A DNA stretch of 12,467 bases. Source: CAKOSP01 sp964369625 (GTDB lineage Bacteria > Bacillota_I > Bacilli_A > RF39 > UBA660). The translations under genes and the position numbers were made by a program. Shown one piece after another: positions 1 through 7,481 of this stretch. The notes beneath the pieces were generated by a model. It ran no database searches, was not told the origin of the DNA, and saw only the letters and a program-made list of their open reading frames with translations. The stretch's first letter is position 1. Each line of letters begins with the position of its first letter. The stretch covers positions 1 to 12,467 of the forward strand of contig CAYJFC010000025.1 in the NCBI GenBank assembly GCA_964369625.1, given 5' to 3'.

Positions 1-73
1 GAACCCCTGCGCCGGTTACCCGACCTTCCGGTTTTCAAGACCGGCCCCTTCAACCAGGCTTGGGTATTCCTCC
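1..73 (-). tRNA. tRNA-Ser (anticodon UGA), 3' end cut by window edge
   Basis: Read on the minus strand, the molecule starts with the acceptor strand GGAGGAA at 73. The anticodon stem CCGGT/ACCGG closes the loop CTTGAAA, so the anticodon is TGA (35-37) and it reads UCA/UCN serine codons. A long variable arm (GTCGG, GTAA loop, CCGGC) follows, as expected for a class II tRNA-Ser. The sequence then enters the T arm and the window ends. The last 18 or so bases and the CCA end are missing. A strong promoter lies just upstream (92-121). Confidence 0.95.
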
Positions 74-91
74 GTTTTTTGGTACAAACAA

Positions 92-121
92 ATTATATCA
101 TAATAAAAAAAGTTATGTCAA
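92..121 (-). promoter_or_regulatory. Promoter of tRNA-Ser
   Basis: On the minus strand a perfect -35 TTGACA (121-116) is followed after 18 bases by a perfect -10 TATAAT (97-92). The -10 is preceded by TGA, giving an extended -10. A start near 85 would leave a leader of about 12 bases before the tRNA. Confidence 0.85.
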
Positions 122-190
122 CCCAAAATGTATAAAATACCTATAAATACTTGCTTTTTATTAAAAATTTCAAAAAAAAGCAAAAATTGC

Positions 191-219
191 TTGAATTAAT
201 CTTAAAAACATTATATAAT
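191..219 (+). promoter_or_regulatory. Promoter of tRNA-Leu
   Basis: TTGAAT (191-196), a 17-base spacer and a perfect TATAAT (214-219) form a sigma-70/SigA-type promoter. The expected start is around position 226, about 23 bases before the tRNA. Between this and the tRNA-Ser promoter (122-190) I see only AT-rich sequence. Confidence 0.75.
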
Positions 220-225
220 TAATTT

Positions 226-242
226 GTCTTATTGATTAAGAC
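226..242 (+). other. Hairpin in the pre-tRNA-Leu 5' leader
   Basis: GTCTTA (226-231) pairs perfectly with TAAGAC (237-242) around a 5-base loop. The hairpin begins at the predicted transcription start and ends six bases before the mature tRNA. It has no T-run, so it is not a terminator. It could protect the 5' end of the precursor or shape it for RNase P; this is inference. Confidence 0.45.
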
Positions 243-248
243 GTGCCT

Positions 249-337
249 GCCCATGTGGCGGAACAGGTAGACGCACAGGACTTAAAATCCTGCGAGCTTT
301 ATATCTCGTGCCGGTTCAAGTCCGGCCGTGGGCACCA
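249..337 (+). tRNA. tRNA-Leu (anticodon UAA), complete with encoded CCA
   Basis: The acceptor strand GCCCATG (249-255) pairs with CGTGGGC (327-333). The discriminator is A334 and CCA is genomically encoded at 335-337. The anticodon stem CAGGA/TCCTG closes loop CTTAAAA, so the anticodon is TAA (283-285) for UUA codons, a heavily used leucine codon in this AT-rich genome. A class II long variable arm (CGAG/CTCG) and a T arm with GGTTCAAGTCC are present. Confidence 0.97.
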
Positions 338-348
338 CAAAAAAAATT

Positions 349-372
349 AGAGCTCTTGTTAGAGCTCTTTTT
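349..372 (+). terminator. Rho-independent terminator of tRNA-Leu
   Basis: AGAGCTC (349-355) pairs with GAGCTCT (362-368) around a 6-base loop and is followed by a T-run to 372. It begins about 11 bases after the tRNA CCA. Confidence 0.85.
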
Positions 373-444
373 CTATGTAATATAATTTATATTACATTAT
401 TATTATAACCATATAATATAAATATATACAAAAAATACAAAAAT

Positions 445-453
445 TGTTATAAT
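445..453 (+). promoter_or_regulatory. Putative extended -10 upstream of the HD-domain gene
   Basis: TGTTATAAT (445-453) is an extended -10 with no clear -35. It ends only 20 bases before the ATG at 474, so the leader would be about 14 bases and begin just at the ribosome binding site AGGGTGAT (461-468). The AT-richness of the region lowers confidence. Confidence 0.4.
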
Positions 454-473
454 TTTAACAAGGGTGATATATT

Positions 474-1517
474 ATGGATGATTTAAATTTGAATGATGAG
501 TTAAAAAATTATTACAAAATACTTTGTATTGATTATCCGATTTGGTTAAATGATTATATTAATACACCAGAAATGCAAAGAATAAATGAAATTAGTATTA
601 GTTGTGGAACAGATTACTCTGGAATATATAGTAATACTTATTTTCTTTCTAATTTACATCATAGCATTGGGGTTGCTTTAATTATTTGGAAATTTACACA
701 AGACAAAAAACAAACACTTGCAGGTTTATTTCATGATATAGCAACACCAGTGTTTAAACACGCAATAGATTATTTAAATGAAGATTCTGAAAAGCAGGAA
801 AGTACTGAAGAAAAAACTGTAGATATTATAAAAAATTCTATGATTATAAATAAATTGCTAAAAAGAGATAATATTAAATTAGAAGAAGTATTAGATTATA
901 AAATGTATCCTATAGCGGATAATAATTCTCCCGCTTTATCAGCAGACAGATTAGAATATACTTTTACTAGTGGATTAACATTTAAAAGAGTTTTTGATTT
1001 AGAGTTAATAGAAAAAATATATAATGATATTATAGTAGTAAAAAACGAAAATAACATAGATGAACTAGCTTTTAAAACAAAAGAAATTTGTGAATTATAT
1101 ATTAAGACTATTTATGATTTGTGGATATCTTGGATTGATGATAATGATAGAACTGTTTTGAAATTTTTAGCAGATATTTGTAAAGTTATGATTAAAAATA
1201 ATTATATTACAGTTGATGATTTATATAATTATTCAGAAAAAGAAATTATTAGCAAAATAAAAAAATGTGAAGATAAAAATATAGTAAATGCTTATACTGC
1301 TTTTGAAAAAGCAAAAACAGCATATACAACACGAGAAAAAGTTAAAAGTAAATATTGTGTATACACTAAAACTAAAATTAGATATGTAAATCCTTTAGTT
1401 AAAGATTTAGGTAGAATATATGACGTTTCTAAGGATAGTAAAAATATAATTGATAAATATTTAAGTTTCAAAAAAGAAGGTTGGACATATTTTGATTTTA
1501 GATTTGATATAGATTAA
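474..1517 (+). CDS. HD-domain phosphohydrolase, SAMHD1/dGTPase-like superfamily
   Basis: A 347-residue cytoplasmic protein. Residues 30-100 match the conserved start of dGTPase/SAMHD1-like HD proteins: an EMQR...G segment (33-45, the family's FQRL-type motif), an HHS motif with H63, and the HD pair H87-D88 in LFHDIATPVFKH. The fourth metal ligand is D158 in SADRLEY, which resembles the family's DADRLDY. All four HD metal ligands are therefore present and the enzyme should be active. Known members hydrolyse dNTPs or other nucleotides; the substrate here cannot be read from sequence. The C-terminal half (170-347) is Lys-rich, helical and unassigned. The start is ATG with AGGGTGAT five bases upstream. 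The gene runs convergent to a UV-damage endonuclease gene and shares its terminator. Family assignment is firm; dNTP triphosphohydrolase activity is a guess. Confidence 0.85.
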   Translation: MDDLNLNDELKNYYKILCIDYPIWLNDYINTPEMQRINEISISCGTDYSGIYSNTYFLSNLHHSIGVALIIWKFTQDKKQTLAGLFHDIATPVFKHAIDYLNEDSEKQESTEEKTVDIIKNSMIINKLLKRDNIKLEEVLDYKMYPIADNNSPALSADRLEYTFTSGLTFKRVFDLELIEKIYNDIIVVKNENNIDELAFKTKEICELYIKTIYDLWISWIDDNDRTVLKFLADICKVMIKNNYITVDDLYNYSEKEIISKIKKCEDKNIVNAYTAFEKAKTAYTTREKVKSKYCVYTKTKIRYVNPLVKDLGRIYDVSKDSKNIIDKYLSFKKEGWTYFDFRFDID

Positions 1518-1545
1518 AAACTGCTATAAAATTATAGTGGTTTTT
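1516..1545. terminator. Bidirectional terminator shared by the HD gene and uvsE
   Basis: AAAAACTGCTATAA (1516-1529) can pair with TTATAGTGGTTTTT (1532-1545), including two G-U pairs; the innermost pairs probably stay open as the loop. A-runs and T-runs flank it, so it works on both strands. Its left arm overlaps the HD gene's TAA (1515-1517) and also contains the complement of the uvsE TAG (1524-1526). Confidence 0.75.
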
Positions 1546-2453
1546 ATTATTGAATAATTAGTTAAGTATTTTAATTGTCTTATTAATCTAAATAATGCTT
1601 CGTCTTTAGCTTTAGCTTCTAACATAATATCGACATCATATTTCATATGTTTTATTTTCTCTAAAAAGTCAATGAAATCATAGGGGTTAATATAATCGTG
1701 ATGAGATCTAAATTCTTTTTTTAATTTACTTTTAGGGGACGAAAAATGAATTTTAGGATTTATATGTTTCCATGTTTTAAAGATATCTTCGATATAGTCA
1801 AGTATATTCTCGCCATCATTATTACACAAATAATGATGATAGTCTAATACAAAGGGAATATTTAATTTGTTAGCAATGTATAAACAATCTTTAATGTTAT
1901 AAACTTTATCATCATTCTCAATGGCAATAGATTTTTGAAGATGTATCGGTAAATTATTAAAATTTTTTATAAAACGGTTTATACTTTGTTTTTTACCAAA
2001 TACTGAACTTCCTATATGAATTAAAATGATTTTTGGATTTATATCAAGTGCTTCTAAAATTTTATAATGATATTCTAGATTAACTACTGAAGATTCAACA
2101 ACTTCTTTTTTTATGCTATTAATAACTGTATATTGATCAGGGTGAACATCTATTCTCATATTTTTACATAGTGGTCTAAGTTTATTGTAATACTCTTTAT
2201 AGGGAGTAATATAATCAAATATCACATCATCTTTAGTTGCTAATGGTATTAGTTTAGAAGTTAATCTAAAAAAATTAACATTATTCTTATAGTTATATAT
2301 CAAAATGTTTTCAAGTGCATTTAAATTTGAAATAATAGTTTCATGTATTTTATTATAATCTTTTGTTTTTAAAAAATTAGTATAAGTTATAGTTGAACTT
2401 GAAGTTGAATCTAATGTTTTGCTAATTGCCACATATCCTAAATTTATTTTCAT
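1524..2453 (-). CDS. uvsE: UV-damage endonuclease, UvdE/UvsE family
   Basis: A 309-residue TIM-barrel-type enzyme that nicks DNA 5' of UV photoproducts and starts alternative excision repair. The family's metal-ligand segments occur in order: VHPDQY (103-108), LIHIG with H146, AIEND with E179, LDYHH (203-207), IHFSS with H236, SHHDYI (250-255) and MLEAK with E279. Length matches bacterial members of about 300 residues, and the N-terminus LGYVAIS fits the family's LGYV start. ATG at 2453 is preceded by GGTGAT (2462-2457), three bases upstream of the codon. UvsE is common in endospore formers, where it complements spore photoproduct repair. The gene is divergent from the aldo/keto reductase and convergent with the HD gene. 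Confidence 0.93.
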   Translation of the reverse strand: MKINLGYVAISKTLDSTSSSTITYTNFLKTKDYNKIHETIISNLNALENILIYNYKNNVNFFRLTSKLIPLATKDDVIFDYITPYKEYYNKLRPLCKNMRIDVHPDQYTVINSIKKEVVESSVVNLEYHYKILEALDINPKIILIHIGSSVFGKKQSINRFIKNFNNLPIHLQKSIAIENDDKVYNIKDCLYIANKLNIPFVLDYHHYLCNNDGENILDYIEDIFKTWKHINPKIHFSSPKSKLKKEFRSHHDYINPYDFIDFLEKIKHMKYDVDIMLEAKAKDEALFRLIRQLKYLTNYSIIKTTIIL

Positions 2454-2493
2454 AATATCACCATTTTTAGTATGGTTTATTTAATTTTATTTA

Positions 2494-2502
2494 TGATATA
2501 AT
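2494..2502 (+). promoter_or_regulatory. Extended -10 promoter of the aldo/keto reductase operon
   Basis: TGATATAAT (2494-2502) is a perfect extended -10. The -35 is weak, as often with extended -10 promoters. The -10 overlaps the in-frame ATG at 2501, which argues that this ATG is promoter and not the start codon. Confidence 0.6.
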
Positions 2503-2524
2503 GATTTTAGTAAGAAGGTGCAAA

Positions 2525-3724
2525 ATGAAGTATAGAAAACTAGCAGGAGAAGATATATCAGTATTAGGATATGGGTGTATGAGATTTCCAACTAAAGGAA
2601 TAAAAATAGATGAAAATCTTGCCAAAGAGCAAATGCTTTATGCAGTGAATGAAGGGATTAACTATTTTGATACAGCTTATATTTATCACAGTGGTCAAAG
2701 TGAAGTATTTTTAGGTAAATTTTTAAAAGAATATAATTTAAGGGAAAAAGTATTTATAGCAGATAAATTACCAACATTTTTAATTAGAAAAGAAAATCAA
2801 ATAGAAAGTTTTTTTAATACACAGTTAAAAAGACTTGATACAAATTATATAGATTATTATTTAATGCATATGCTTGATAGTCTTCATAGCTGGAATACAT
2901 TAAAAGATTACGGCATATTAAATTTTATAGAAGAAAATAAAAAAAGTGGCAAAATTAAATATATAGGTTTTTCATTTCATGGAAGATGTGAAGAATTTAT
3001 GAAAATATTAGAAGATTATAAATGGGATTTTTGCCAAATACAATATAATTATTTAGATGAATATAATCAAGCTGGGATAAAGGGACTTAAAAGAGCTTAT
3101 GAGCTTGGAATAGATGTAATTATAATGGAACCTTTAAGAGGTGGATCACTAGCGTCTAAAGCACCGAAAAAAGTGATAAAAAAATTTGTGGATTATAAAG
3201 AAAATAGTAATGTAGCATCTTGGGCATTTAAGTGGCTTTATAATCAAAAAGAAGTAAGTGTTGTATTAAGTGGAATGAATGATTTAGTGCATATTAAAGA
3301 AAATATAAAAACCGCAAATGATTCAGATATCAATTGTATGACCAAAAAGGAATTGGAAATAGTAGATGAAGTAAAACAAATATATAAAGATTTAATGAAA
3401 GTACCATGTACTAGTTGTGGTTATTGTATGCCGTGCCCAGTGAATGTTGATATTCCAGCTTGCTTTACTGATTATAATAATAAGTATTATTTTGGAGGAT
3501 ATCAAATTAGACAGCAATATATTACTAAATCAATCGGGGGAATTGGTTATGAAAAAAGTGGTGCTGATTTATGCATTAACTGTGGTAAGTGTAAAAAACA
3601 TTGTCCGCAAAATATTGATATACCAAAAAAATTAAAAGAAGCTCATAAATCATTAGATAATATTTTTATTAGAATAGGGCTTAAAATATGGTATAAATTA
3701 ACTGCGAGGAAGAAGAAAAAATGA
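2525..3724 (+). CDS. Aldo/keto reductase with C-terminal iron-sulfur region (COG1453 type)
   Basis: A 399-residue cytoplasmic oxidoreductase. Residues 1-285 form an aldo/keto reductase barrel with the full catalytic tetrad: D49 and Y54 in FDTAYIYH, K81, and H115 in YYLMH. The C-terminal part carries two ferredoxin-like cysteine clusters, C295-C298-C301-C304-Pro and C350-C353-C356-C360-Pro, for 4Fe-4S binding. This architecture is frequent in anaerobes. NAD(P)H and an iron-sulfur relay are expected, but the substrate is unknown. I chose ATG 2525 because AAGAAGG (2512-2518) lies at the right distance and the next residues match the usual MKYRKLG...S.LGYGCMR start. An in-frame ATG at 2501 falls in the -10 box and has no ribosome site. 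The stop overlaps the next gene's start (ATGA), so the two are probably translationally coupled. Confidence 0.93.
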   Translation: MKYRKLAGEDISVLGYGCMRFPTKGIKIDENLAKEQMLYAVNEGINYFDTAYIYHSGQSEVFLGKFLKEYNLREKVFIADKLPTFLIRKENQIESFFNTQLKRLDTNYIDYYLMHMLDSLHSWNTLKDYGILNFIEENKKSGKIKYIGFSFHGRCEEFMKILEDYKWDFCQIQYNYLDEYNQAGIKGLKRAYELGIDVIIMEPLRGGSLASKAPKKVIKKFVDYKENSNVASWAFKWLYNQKEVSVVLSGMNDLVHIKENIKTANDSDINCMTKKELEIVDEVKQIYKDLMKVPCTSCGYCMPCPVNVDIPACFTDYNNKYYFGGYQIRQQYITKSIGGIGYEKSGADLCINCGKCKKHCPQNIDIPKKLKEAHKSLDNIFIRIGLKIWYKLTARKKKK

Positions 3725-4260
3725 TATATGAAAATATAATAATAAATAATGCAAATATAAAAAATATTGTATTTGAAAATAATATATTTAATAATTGTAA
3801 TTTTGTTATAGAAATTAGTAATAAAAATATTGAAAATTGTACATTTAATAAATGTGATTTAAATAATATAGAAATTAGTAATTTGGGAATATATAATTCT
3901 AAATTTAATAATTGTAATATGACAGGAATAAATTTATCAGCTCTTACTATAAAGGAATGTAGTATTTTGGAATCAAAAATGGATTATAGTAGATTGTTTG
4001 ATCTTAAAATAATTAGTTTCTCTATTAAAGAATCAATTTTAAATTATTCAGAATTTGTAAACAATAATGTTAAAGATATAATTTTAGAAAACAATGAAAT
4101 GAAAAATAATGTATTTATAAAAACCAATTTAAAAAAAGTTGATTTAAGCACTAATAAAGTGCATAATTTAGATATAGAATTAAATAATTTAAAAGGATCT
4201 GTTATGGATATTATGCAATGTGCAGATTTTATGGCAAGTCATGGAATAAGTGTAAAATAA
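3721..4260 (+). CDS. Pentapeptide-repeat protein
   Basis: A 179-residue Asn- and Ile-rich protein with degenerate five-residue periodicity from about residue 10 to 160, for example NNIFNNCNF, ENCTFNKCDL, YNSKFNNCNM and ENNEMKNNVF. This is typical of right-handed quadrilateral beta-helices. The C-terminal stretch LKGSVMDIMQCADFMASHGI (158-177) resembles the helical cap that ends many such proteins. There is no signal peptide. Its ATG lies within the reductase stop codon (ATGA, 4-base overlap), with GAGGAAGAAG upstream, so expression should track the reductase. Some family members mimic DNA and protect gyrase (Qnr, MfpA), but nothing here shows that role. Function unknown. Confidence 0.85.
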   Translation: MIYENIIINNANIKNIVFENNIFNNCNFVIEISNKNIENCTFNKCDLNNIEISNLGIYNSKFNNCNMTGINLSALTIKECSILESKMDYSRLFDLKIISFSIKESILNYSEFVNNNVKDIILENNEMKNNVFIKTNLKKVDLSTNKVHNLDIELNNLKGSVMDIMQCADFMASHGISVK

Positions 4261-4270
4261 TTAAAAATTA

Positions 4271-4279
4271 TGATATAAT
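4271..4279 (+). promoter_or_regulatory. Putative extended -10 upstream of popT
   Basis: TGATATAAT (4271-4279), identical to the motif before the reductase gene, ends 15 bases before the ATG at 4295. A start at the usual distance would fall inside the ribosome binding site AGAGGTGA (4283-4290), leaving a very short leader. No terminator is visible between 4260 and here, so read-through from the reductase operon is also likely. Confidence 0.4.
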
Positions 4280-4294
4280 TATAGAGGTGAGAAT

Positions 4295-5134
4295 ATGGAT
4301 AAAATAAAATTAATAATCAAGGGATTTATTTTAGGGATAGCTAATATAATACCTGGAGTAAGTGGTGGAACTTTAATGATTTCATTAGGTATATTTGAAG
4401 AAATAATAGAAGCAATAAGTCATTTTTTTAAAAATTTCAAACAAAATTTAAAATTTTTAATACCTATTGGTATAGGAGCTTTATTATCAGTAGTTTTAAT
4501 GAGTAGAGTAGTAACTTACACATTAGAAAATTTTAAATTACCAACAATACTATTTTTTATAGGATTAATAATTGGTGGTATACCTATGTTATATAAAACC
4601 ATAAAAAATGAAAAAATAACTCCAGCAAATATAATAATTTTTATAATAATGTTTGGGATAGTGGCGTTTATGACATTTTTTGACGGCGGTCTTGGAGCAG
4701 TAGATTTTGCAAATATGACAATAAGTTCATATTTATTACTTTTTTTAGTAGGAGTTATAGCTGCAGCATCAATGGTTGTACCAGGATTAAGTGGTTCATT
4801 TATATTAATTTTATTAGGTTATTATGAACCTATACTAGAAAAAATTAAGGAATTTACTTCTTTAATAGATTTAACTAATAATTTTATTATATTAAGTATA
4901 TTTGGTATAGGTATTATAGTTGGTATAGTATTGGTGGCAAAATTAATTGAATTTTTATTAGAAAAATTTAAAATAAAAACATATTATGGTATATTAGGAT
5001 TTGTATTTGCCTCTATTATGTCAATAGTAGTTACAAGTGTTAATGATGGCCTAACATTTAGTGTGGGTCAGATAATATTTGCTATTGTATTAGCAAATAT
5101 AGGTTTCTTTATATCTATGAAATTAGGTGATTAA
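4295..5134 (+). CDS. popT: DUF368 family membrane protein, PopT-type undecaprenyl-phosphate translocase
   Basis: A 279-residue polytopic inner-membrane protein with about eight hydrophobic segments. It has the two signature re-entrant motifs of DUF368: NIIPGVSGGT (17-26) and VVPGLSGSF (161-169). The internal duplication with an inverted-repeat fold is typical of the family. DUF368 proteins (PopT) were shown to return undecaprenyl phosphate, the lipid carrier for peptidoglycan and surface-polymer synthesis, to the cytoplasmic face of the membrane. ATG 4295 follows AGAGGTGA at good spacing. It lies 34 bases after the pentapeptide-repeat gene on the same strand, possibly as the third gene of that transcript. 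A hairpin over its stop codon ends the unit. Family assignment is firm; the flippase role rests on family knowledge. Confidence 0.9.
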   Translation: MDKIKLIIKGFILGIANIIPGVSGGTLMISLGIFEEIIEAISHFFKNFKQNLKFLIPIGIGALLSVVLMSRVVTYTLENFKLPTILFFIGLIIGGIPMLYKTIKNEKITPANIIIFIIMFGIVAFMTFFDGGLGAVDFANMTISSYLLLFLVGVIAAASMVVPGLSGSFILILLGYYEPILEKIKEFTSLIDLTNNFIILSIFGIGIIVGIVLVAKLIEFLLEKFKIKTYYGILGFVFASIMSIVVTSVNDGLTFSVGQIIFAIVLANIGFFISMKLGD

Positions 5135-5164
5135 ATATATAAATTTTATTTATATATTTTTTTT
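5133..5164 (+). terminator. Terminator after popT
   Basis: AAATATATAAA (5133-5143) pairs perfectly with TTTATATATTT (5149-5159) around a 5-base loop, and the T-run continues to 5164. The stem has no GC pairs, so it is weaker than the others, but it is the only candidate before the ABC gene. It overlaps the TAA stop (5132-5134). Confidence 0.6.
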
Positions 5165-5179
5165 GTGATAAAAATAAAG

Positions 5180-5185
5180 TATAAT
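5180..5185 (+). promoter_or_regulatory. Putative -10 of the ABC transporter operon
   Basis: TATAAT (5180-5185) ends 19 bases before ATG 5205, with the ribosome binding site AAGGAG (5191-5196) between them. No good -35 is visible at 16-18 bases. Confidence 0.4.
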
Positions 5186-5204
5186 ATATTAAGGAGTTGT
5201 TATT

Positions 5205-5879
5205 ATGACATTAAAAATAATTAATTTAACAAAAAAATTTGATAATCATGAAGTATTAAAAGATTTGGATTTCGAATTTGAAGAAGGTAAAATTTACGCT
5301 TTATTAGGTAAAAATGGATCTGGTAAAACAACACTGTTTAATTGTTTGAATAATGATTTAGTATGTGATAGTGGGAAATTTTTACTAGATAATAAACCTT
5401 TAAATGTTAGTGATATAGGTTATGTTTTATCAACACCAACTGTTCCAGAATTTTTAACCGCTAAAGAATTTTTAAAATTTTTTATAGAAATTAATTTAGC
5501 AAATGGAGAAAATTCTAAAACTATTGAAGAATATTTAGAAATGGTATCAATTGATATTAGTGATCAAGATAAATTATTAAAAGACTTTTCTCATGGTATG
5601 AAAAATAAAATTCAAATGTTAGTTAATTTTATTGCTAATCCTAAATTACTTCTTTTAGATGAGCCACTTACTTCATTTGATGTAGTTATGGCTGAAGAAA
5701 TGAAGAAAATTTTAAAAAAAATGAAAAAAGGCCATATAATAATATTTTCTACACATATTATGGAACTTGCATTAGATTTATGTGATGAAATAGTATTATT
5801 AAAAGATAAAAAATTAATGAAAATATCTAAAAATAAAGACAAAATCATAAGTGCTTTAAAAGGGGATATTGATGCTTAG
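5205..5879 (+). CDS. ABC transporter ATP-binding protein
   Basis: A 224-residue cytoplasmic ATPase subunit. Walker A is GKNGSGKT (35-42), Walker B with catalytic glutamate is LLLLDEP (D152-E153), the switch histidine is H184 in FSTH, and a D-loop (SFD) follows Walker B. The signature is the degenerate FSHGM (128-132) in place of LSGGQ, as seen in single-domain ATPases of the CcmA/ABC-2 and EcsA-like groups. ATG 5205 has AAGGAG eight bases upstream. Its stop overlaps the start of the following polytopic membrane protein by eight bases, so the two almost certainly form one transporter with two ATPases and a membrane partner. Substrate unknown; the organisation favours an exporter because no binding protein is nearby. 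Confidence 0.92.
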   Translation: MTLKIINLTKKFDNHEVLKDLDFEFEEGKIYALLGKNGSGKTTLFNCLNNDLVCDSGKFLLDNKPLNVSDIGYVLSTPTVPEFLTAKEFLKFFIEINLANGENSKTIEEYLEMVSIDISDQDKLLKDFSHGMKNKIQMLVNFIANPKLLLLDEPLTSFDVVMAEEMKKILKKMKKGHIIIFSTHIMELALDLCDEIVLLKDKKLMKISKNKDKIISALKGDIDA

Positions 5880-7458
5880 TACGTTATATTATTTAATAGT
5901 TTTAAAATATTGTTATTTAGGTAATGTTGCATTGTATTATTTGAAAAAAATACCATTTGTTAAAAGTAATTTTAAGAAAGATAATGATATTTTATCTAAG
6001 TTTATAGCTTTTATTATTTCTCTTATTTTCATATCCCTAAAATCTTTAAGTACAATTGTAATTAGTGTTATGATATTTTATATTTACCCCTTGTTTATTA
6101 TGGGGGAAACATCAACTAGTGCTTATTTGCAAACTTTTATCTTAGTAACTATAGTTAGTTCACTCTTCTCAACTAAAATATTTTCAGTTTCAAATGACAA
6201 ATTATATGCTATAAAAATGCTGAGAATTAATGCTAAAGACTATATATTAATAGATTATTTATTTGATATAGTAAAAATTATTATATTTTATTATCTAGGT
6301 TATATAATATTAGATTATATGTATGTAATTCCATATTTGCAAAATGATTTAGATATTACTTTGTATGCTATTTTATCAGGAATTATAGTTATTTTAATCA
6401 AAAACATATTTACTTGGATTAATTTAAGGAAATATGAAAAAAATAAAGAAATAAAAGTAAGTAAAATTAATTATTTATTTGCTTTAATAATTATATTTAT
6501 AGCATATATATCAGTATATTATAGCGTAATAATAAATATATATATATTGCTTGCAATTATATTTATACTTATTTTTATAAATTTTTATGCAATAAAAAAA
6601 ATATTCGAATATAATGAATTTTATAAATTATTTAATGACTTATGTTCTAGTGGATTTAATATAGTTAATATTAAAGAAAAGAGAAATGAATTAATAAAAA
6701 ACAATATAAAAAATCAAATAGATAATGATACCAATCATATTACTAGTAAAAAGGGATATGACTATTTTAATGAAATATTTATTAGTAGACATAAAAAAAT
6801 ACTGATGAAATCAGCAAAAAAGACGTTTGTTATTTTATTAGCAATATTTATGTTTGTAACTTATTCTATTATTAATAACAAAAATCTTTATTTTGAAATA
6901 AATGATTTTTTAATATATCATATGCCATTTTTTATACTAATTATATACATTATAAATAGGGGAGGGGTTGTAATTCAAGCATTTTTTGTAAATTGTGACT
7001 CTAGTTTATTAACTTATAATTTTTATCGTAATCCTAAAACAATAGTAAGTATATTTATTAGAAGAATAAAATCTTTAATTTTGATAAATTTATTGCCAGT
7101 GTCAGTTATAGCAATTTTTTTACCATTATTATTATTTATAACTGGGGGTACAGAAAAATTATATATATATCCACTTATATCGCTAACAGTATTATCTATT
7201 TCTATATTTTTTAGTATCCACTATTTAATTATATATTATATATTTCAACCGTATAATAGCTACTTAAAAATGAAAAATCCTATATATAATATAATAATGA
7301 TATTTACATATATGGCTTGTTTTTATATATATAGTATAAGAATTAATGTAGTTTTATTTTGTTTAGTAACTATTTTATTTACATTACTTTATACTATTAT
7401 AGGTATATATGTAACTTATAAATTAGCTCCAAAAACTTTTAAATTAAAAAATGATTGA
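5872..7458 (+). CDS. Large polytopic membrane protein, partner of the ABC ATPase
   Basis: A 528-residue membrane protein with about twelve hydrophobic segments. Roughly six lie before and six after a charged, presumably cytoplasmic central region (about 241-315, rich in Lys, Asn and Glu). The split layout suggests two six-segment halves or a fused permease. I do not recognise a named family. Position and 8-base overlap with the ATPase gene mark it as the transporter's membrane subunit, ABC-2-like in style. ATG 5872 is chosen because AGGGG (5861-5865) is six bases upstream; a TTG at 5869 is too close to that site. The last codons (Lys-Asn-Asp-stop) are encoded by the left arm of the terminator hairpin. 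TGA is the stop codon. Confidence 0.8.
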   Translation: MLSTLYYLIVLKYCYLGNVALYYLKKIPFVKSNFKKDNDILSKFIAFIISLIFISLKSLSTIVISVMIFYIYPLFIMGETSTSAYLQTFILVTIVSSLFSTKIFSVSNDKLYAIKMLRINAKDYILIDYLFDIVKIIIFYYLGYIILDYMYVIPYLQNDLDITLYAILSGIIVILIKNIFTWINLRKYEKNKEIKVSKINYLFALIIIFIAYISVYYSVIINIYILLAIIFILIFINFYAIKKIFEYNEFYKLFNDLCSSGFNIVNIKEKRNELIKNNIKNQIDNDTNHITSKKGYDYFNEIFISRHKKILMKSAKKTFVILLAIFMFVTYSIINNKNLYFEINDFLIYHMPFFILIIYIINRGGVVIQAFFVNCDSSLLTYNFYRNPKTIVSIFIRRIKSLILINLLPVSVIAIFLPLLLFITGGTEKLYIYPLISLTVLSISIFFSIHYLIIYYIFQPYNSYLKMKNPIYNIIMIFTYMACFYIYSIRINVVLFCLVTILFTLLYTIIGIYVTYKLAPKTFKLKND

Positions 7459-7479
7459 ATTTAATCTTCAATCATTTTT
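7447..7479. terminator. Bidirectional terminator between the permease and a small minus-strand gene
   Basis: AAAAATGATTGA (7447-7458) pairs perfectly with TCAATCATTTTT (7468-7479), and one further A-T pair closes a 7-base loop. A- and T-runs lie on both sides. The left arm encodes the last residues and stop of the permease. On the minus strand it lies 11 bases after the stop of the 36-residue protein gene. Confidence 0.85.
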
Positions 7480-7481
7480 AA

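Noticed and set aside
1..337. tRNA pair as an integration site of a mobile element
   Set aside because: No integrase, no duplicated tRNA 3' end and no transposase are visible in the window.
2501..2524. Upstream in-frame ATG as start of the aldo/keto reductase
   Set aside because: It lies within the TGATATAATG -10 box and has no ribosome site. The residues it would add do not fit the family's N-terminus, whereas ATG 2525 has a good site.
3721..4260. Calling the pentapeptide-repeat protein a Qnr-type quinolone resistance protein
   Set aside because: The repeats are degenerate and Asn-rich, the Qnr loops cannot be recognised, and the context (reductase operon) gives no support.
3722..7458. Mycoplasma-type code with TGA as Trp
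   Set aside because: TGA ends the reductase exactly where the next gene starts (ATGA) and ends the permease inside a terminator arm. Internal Trp codons are TGG.
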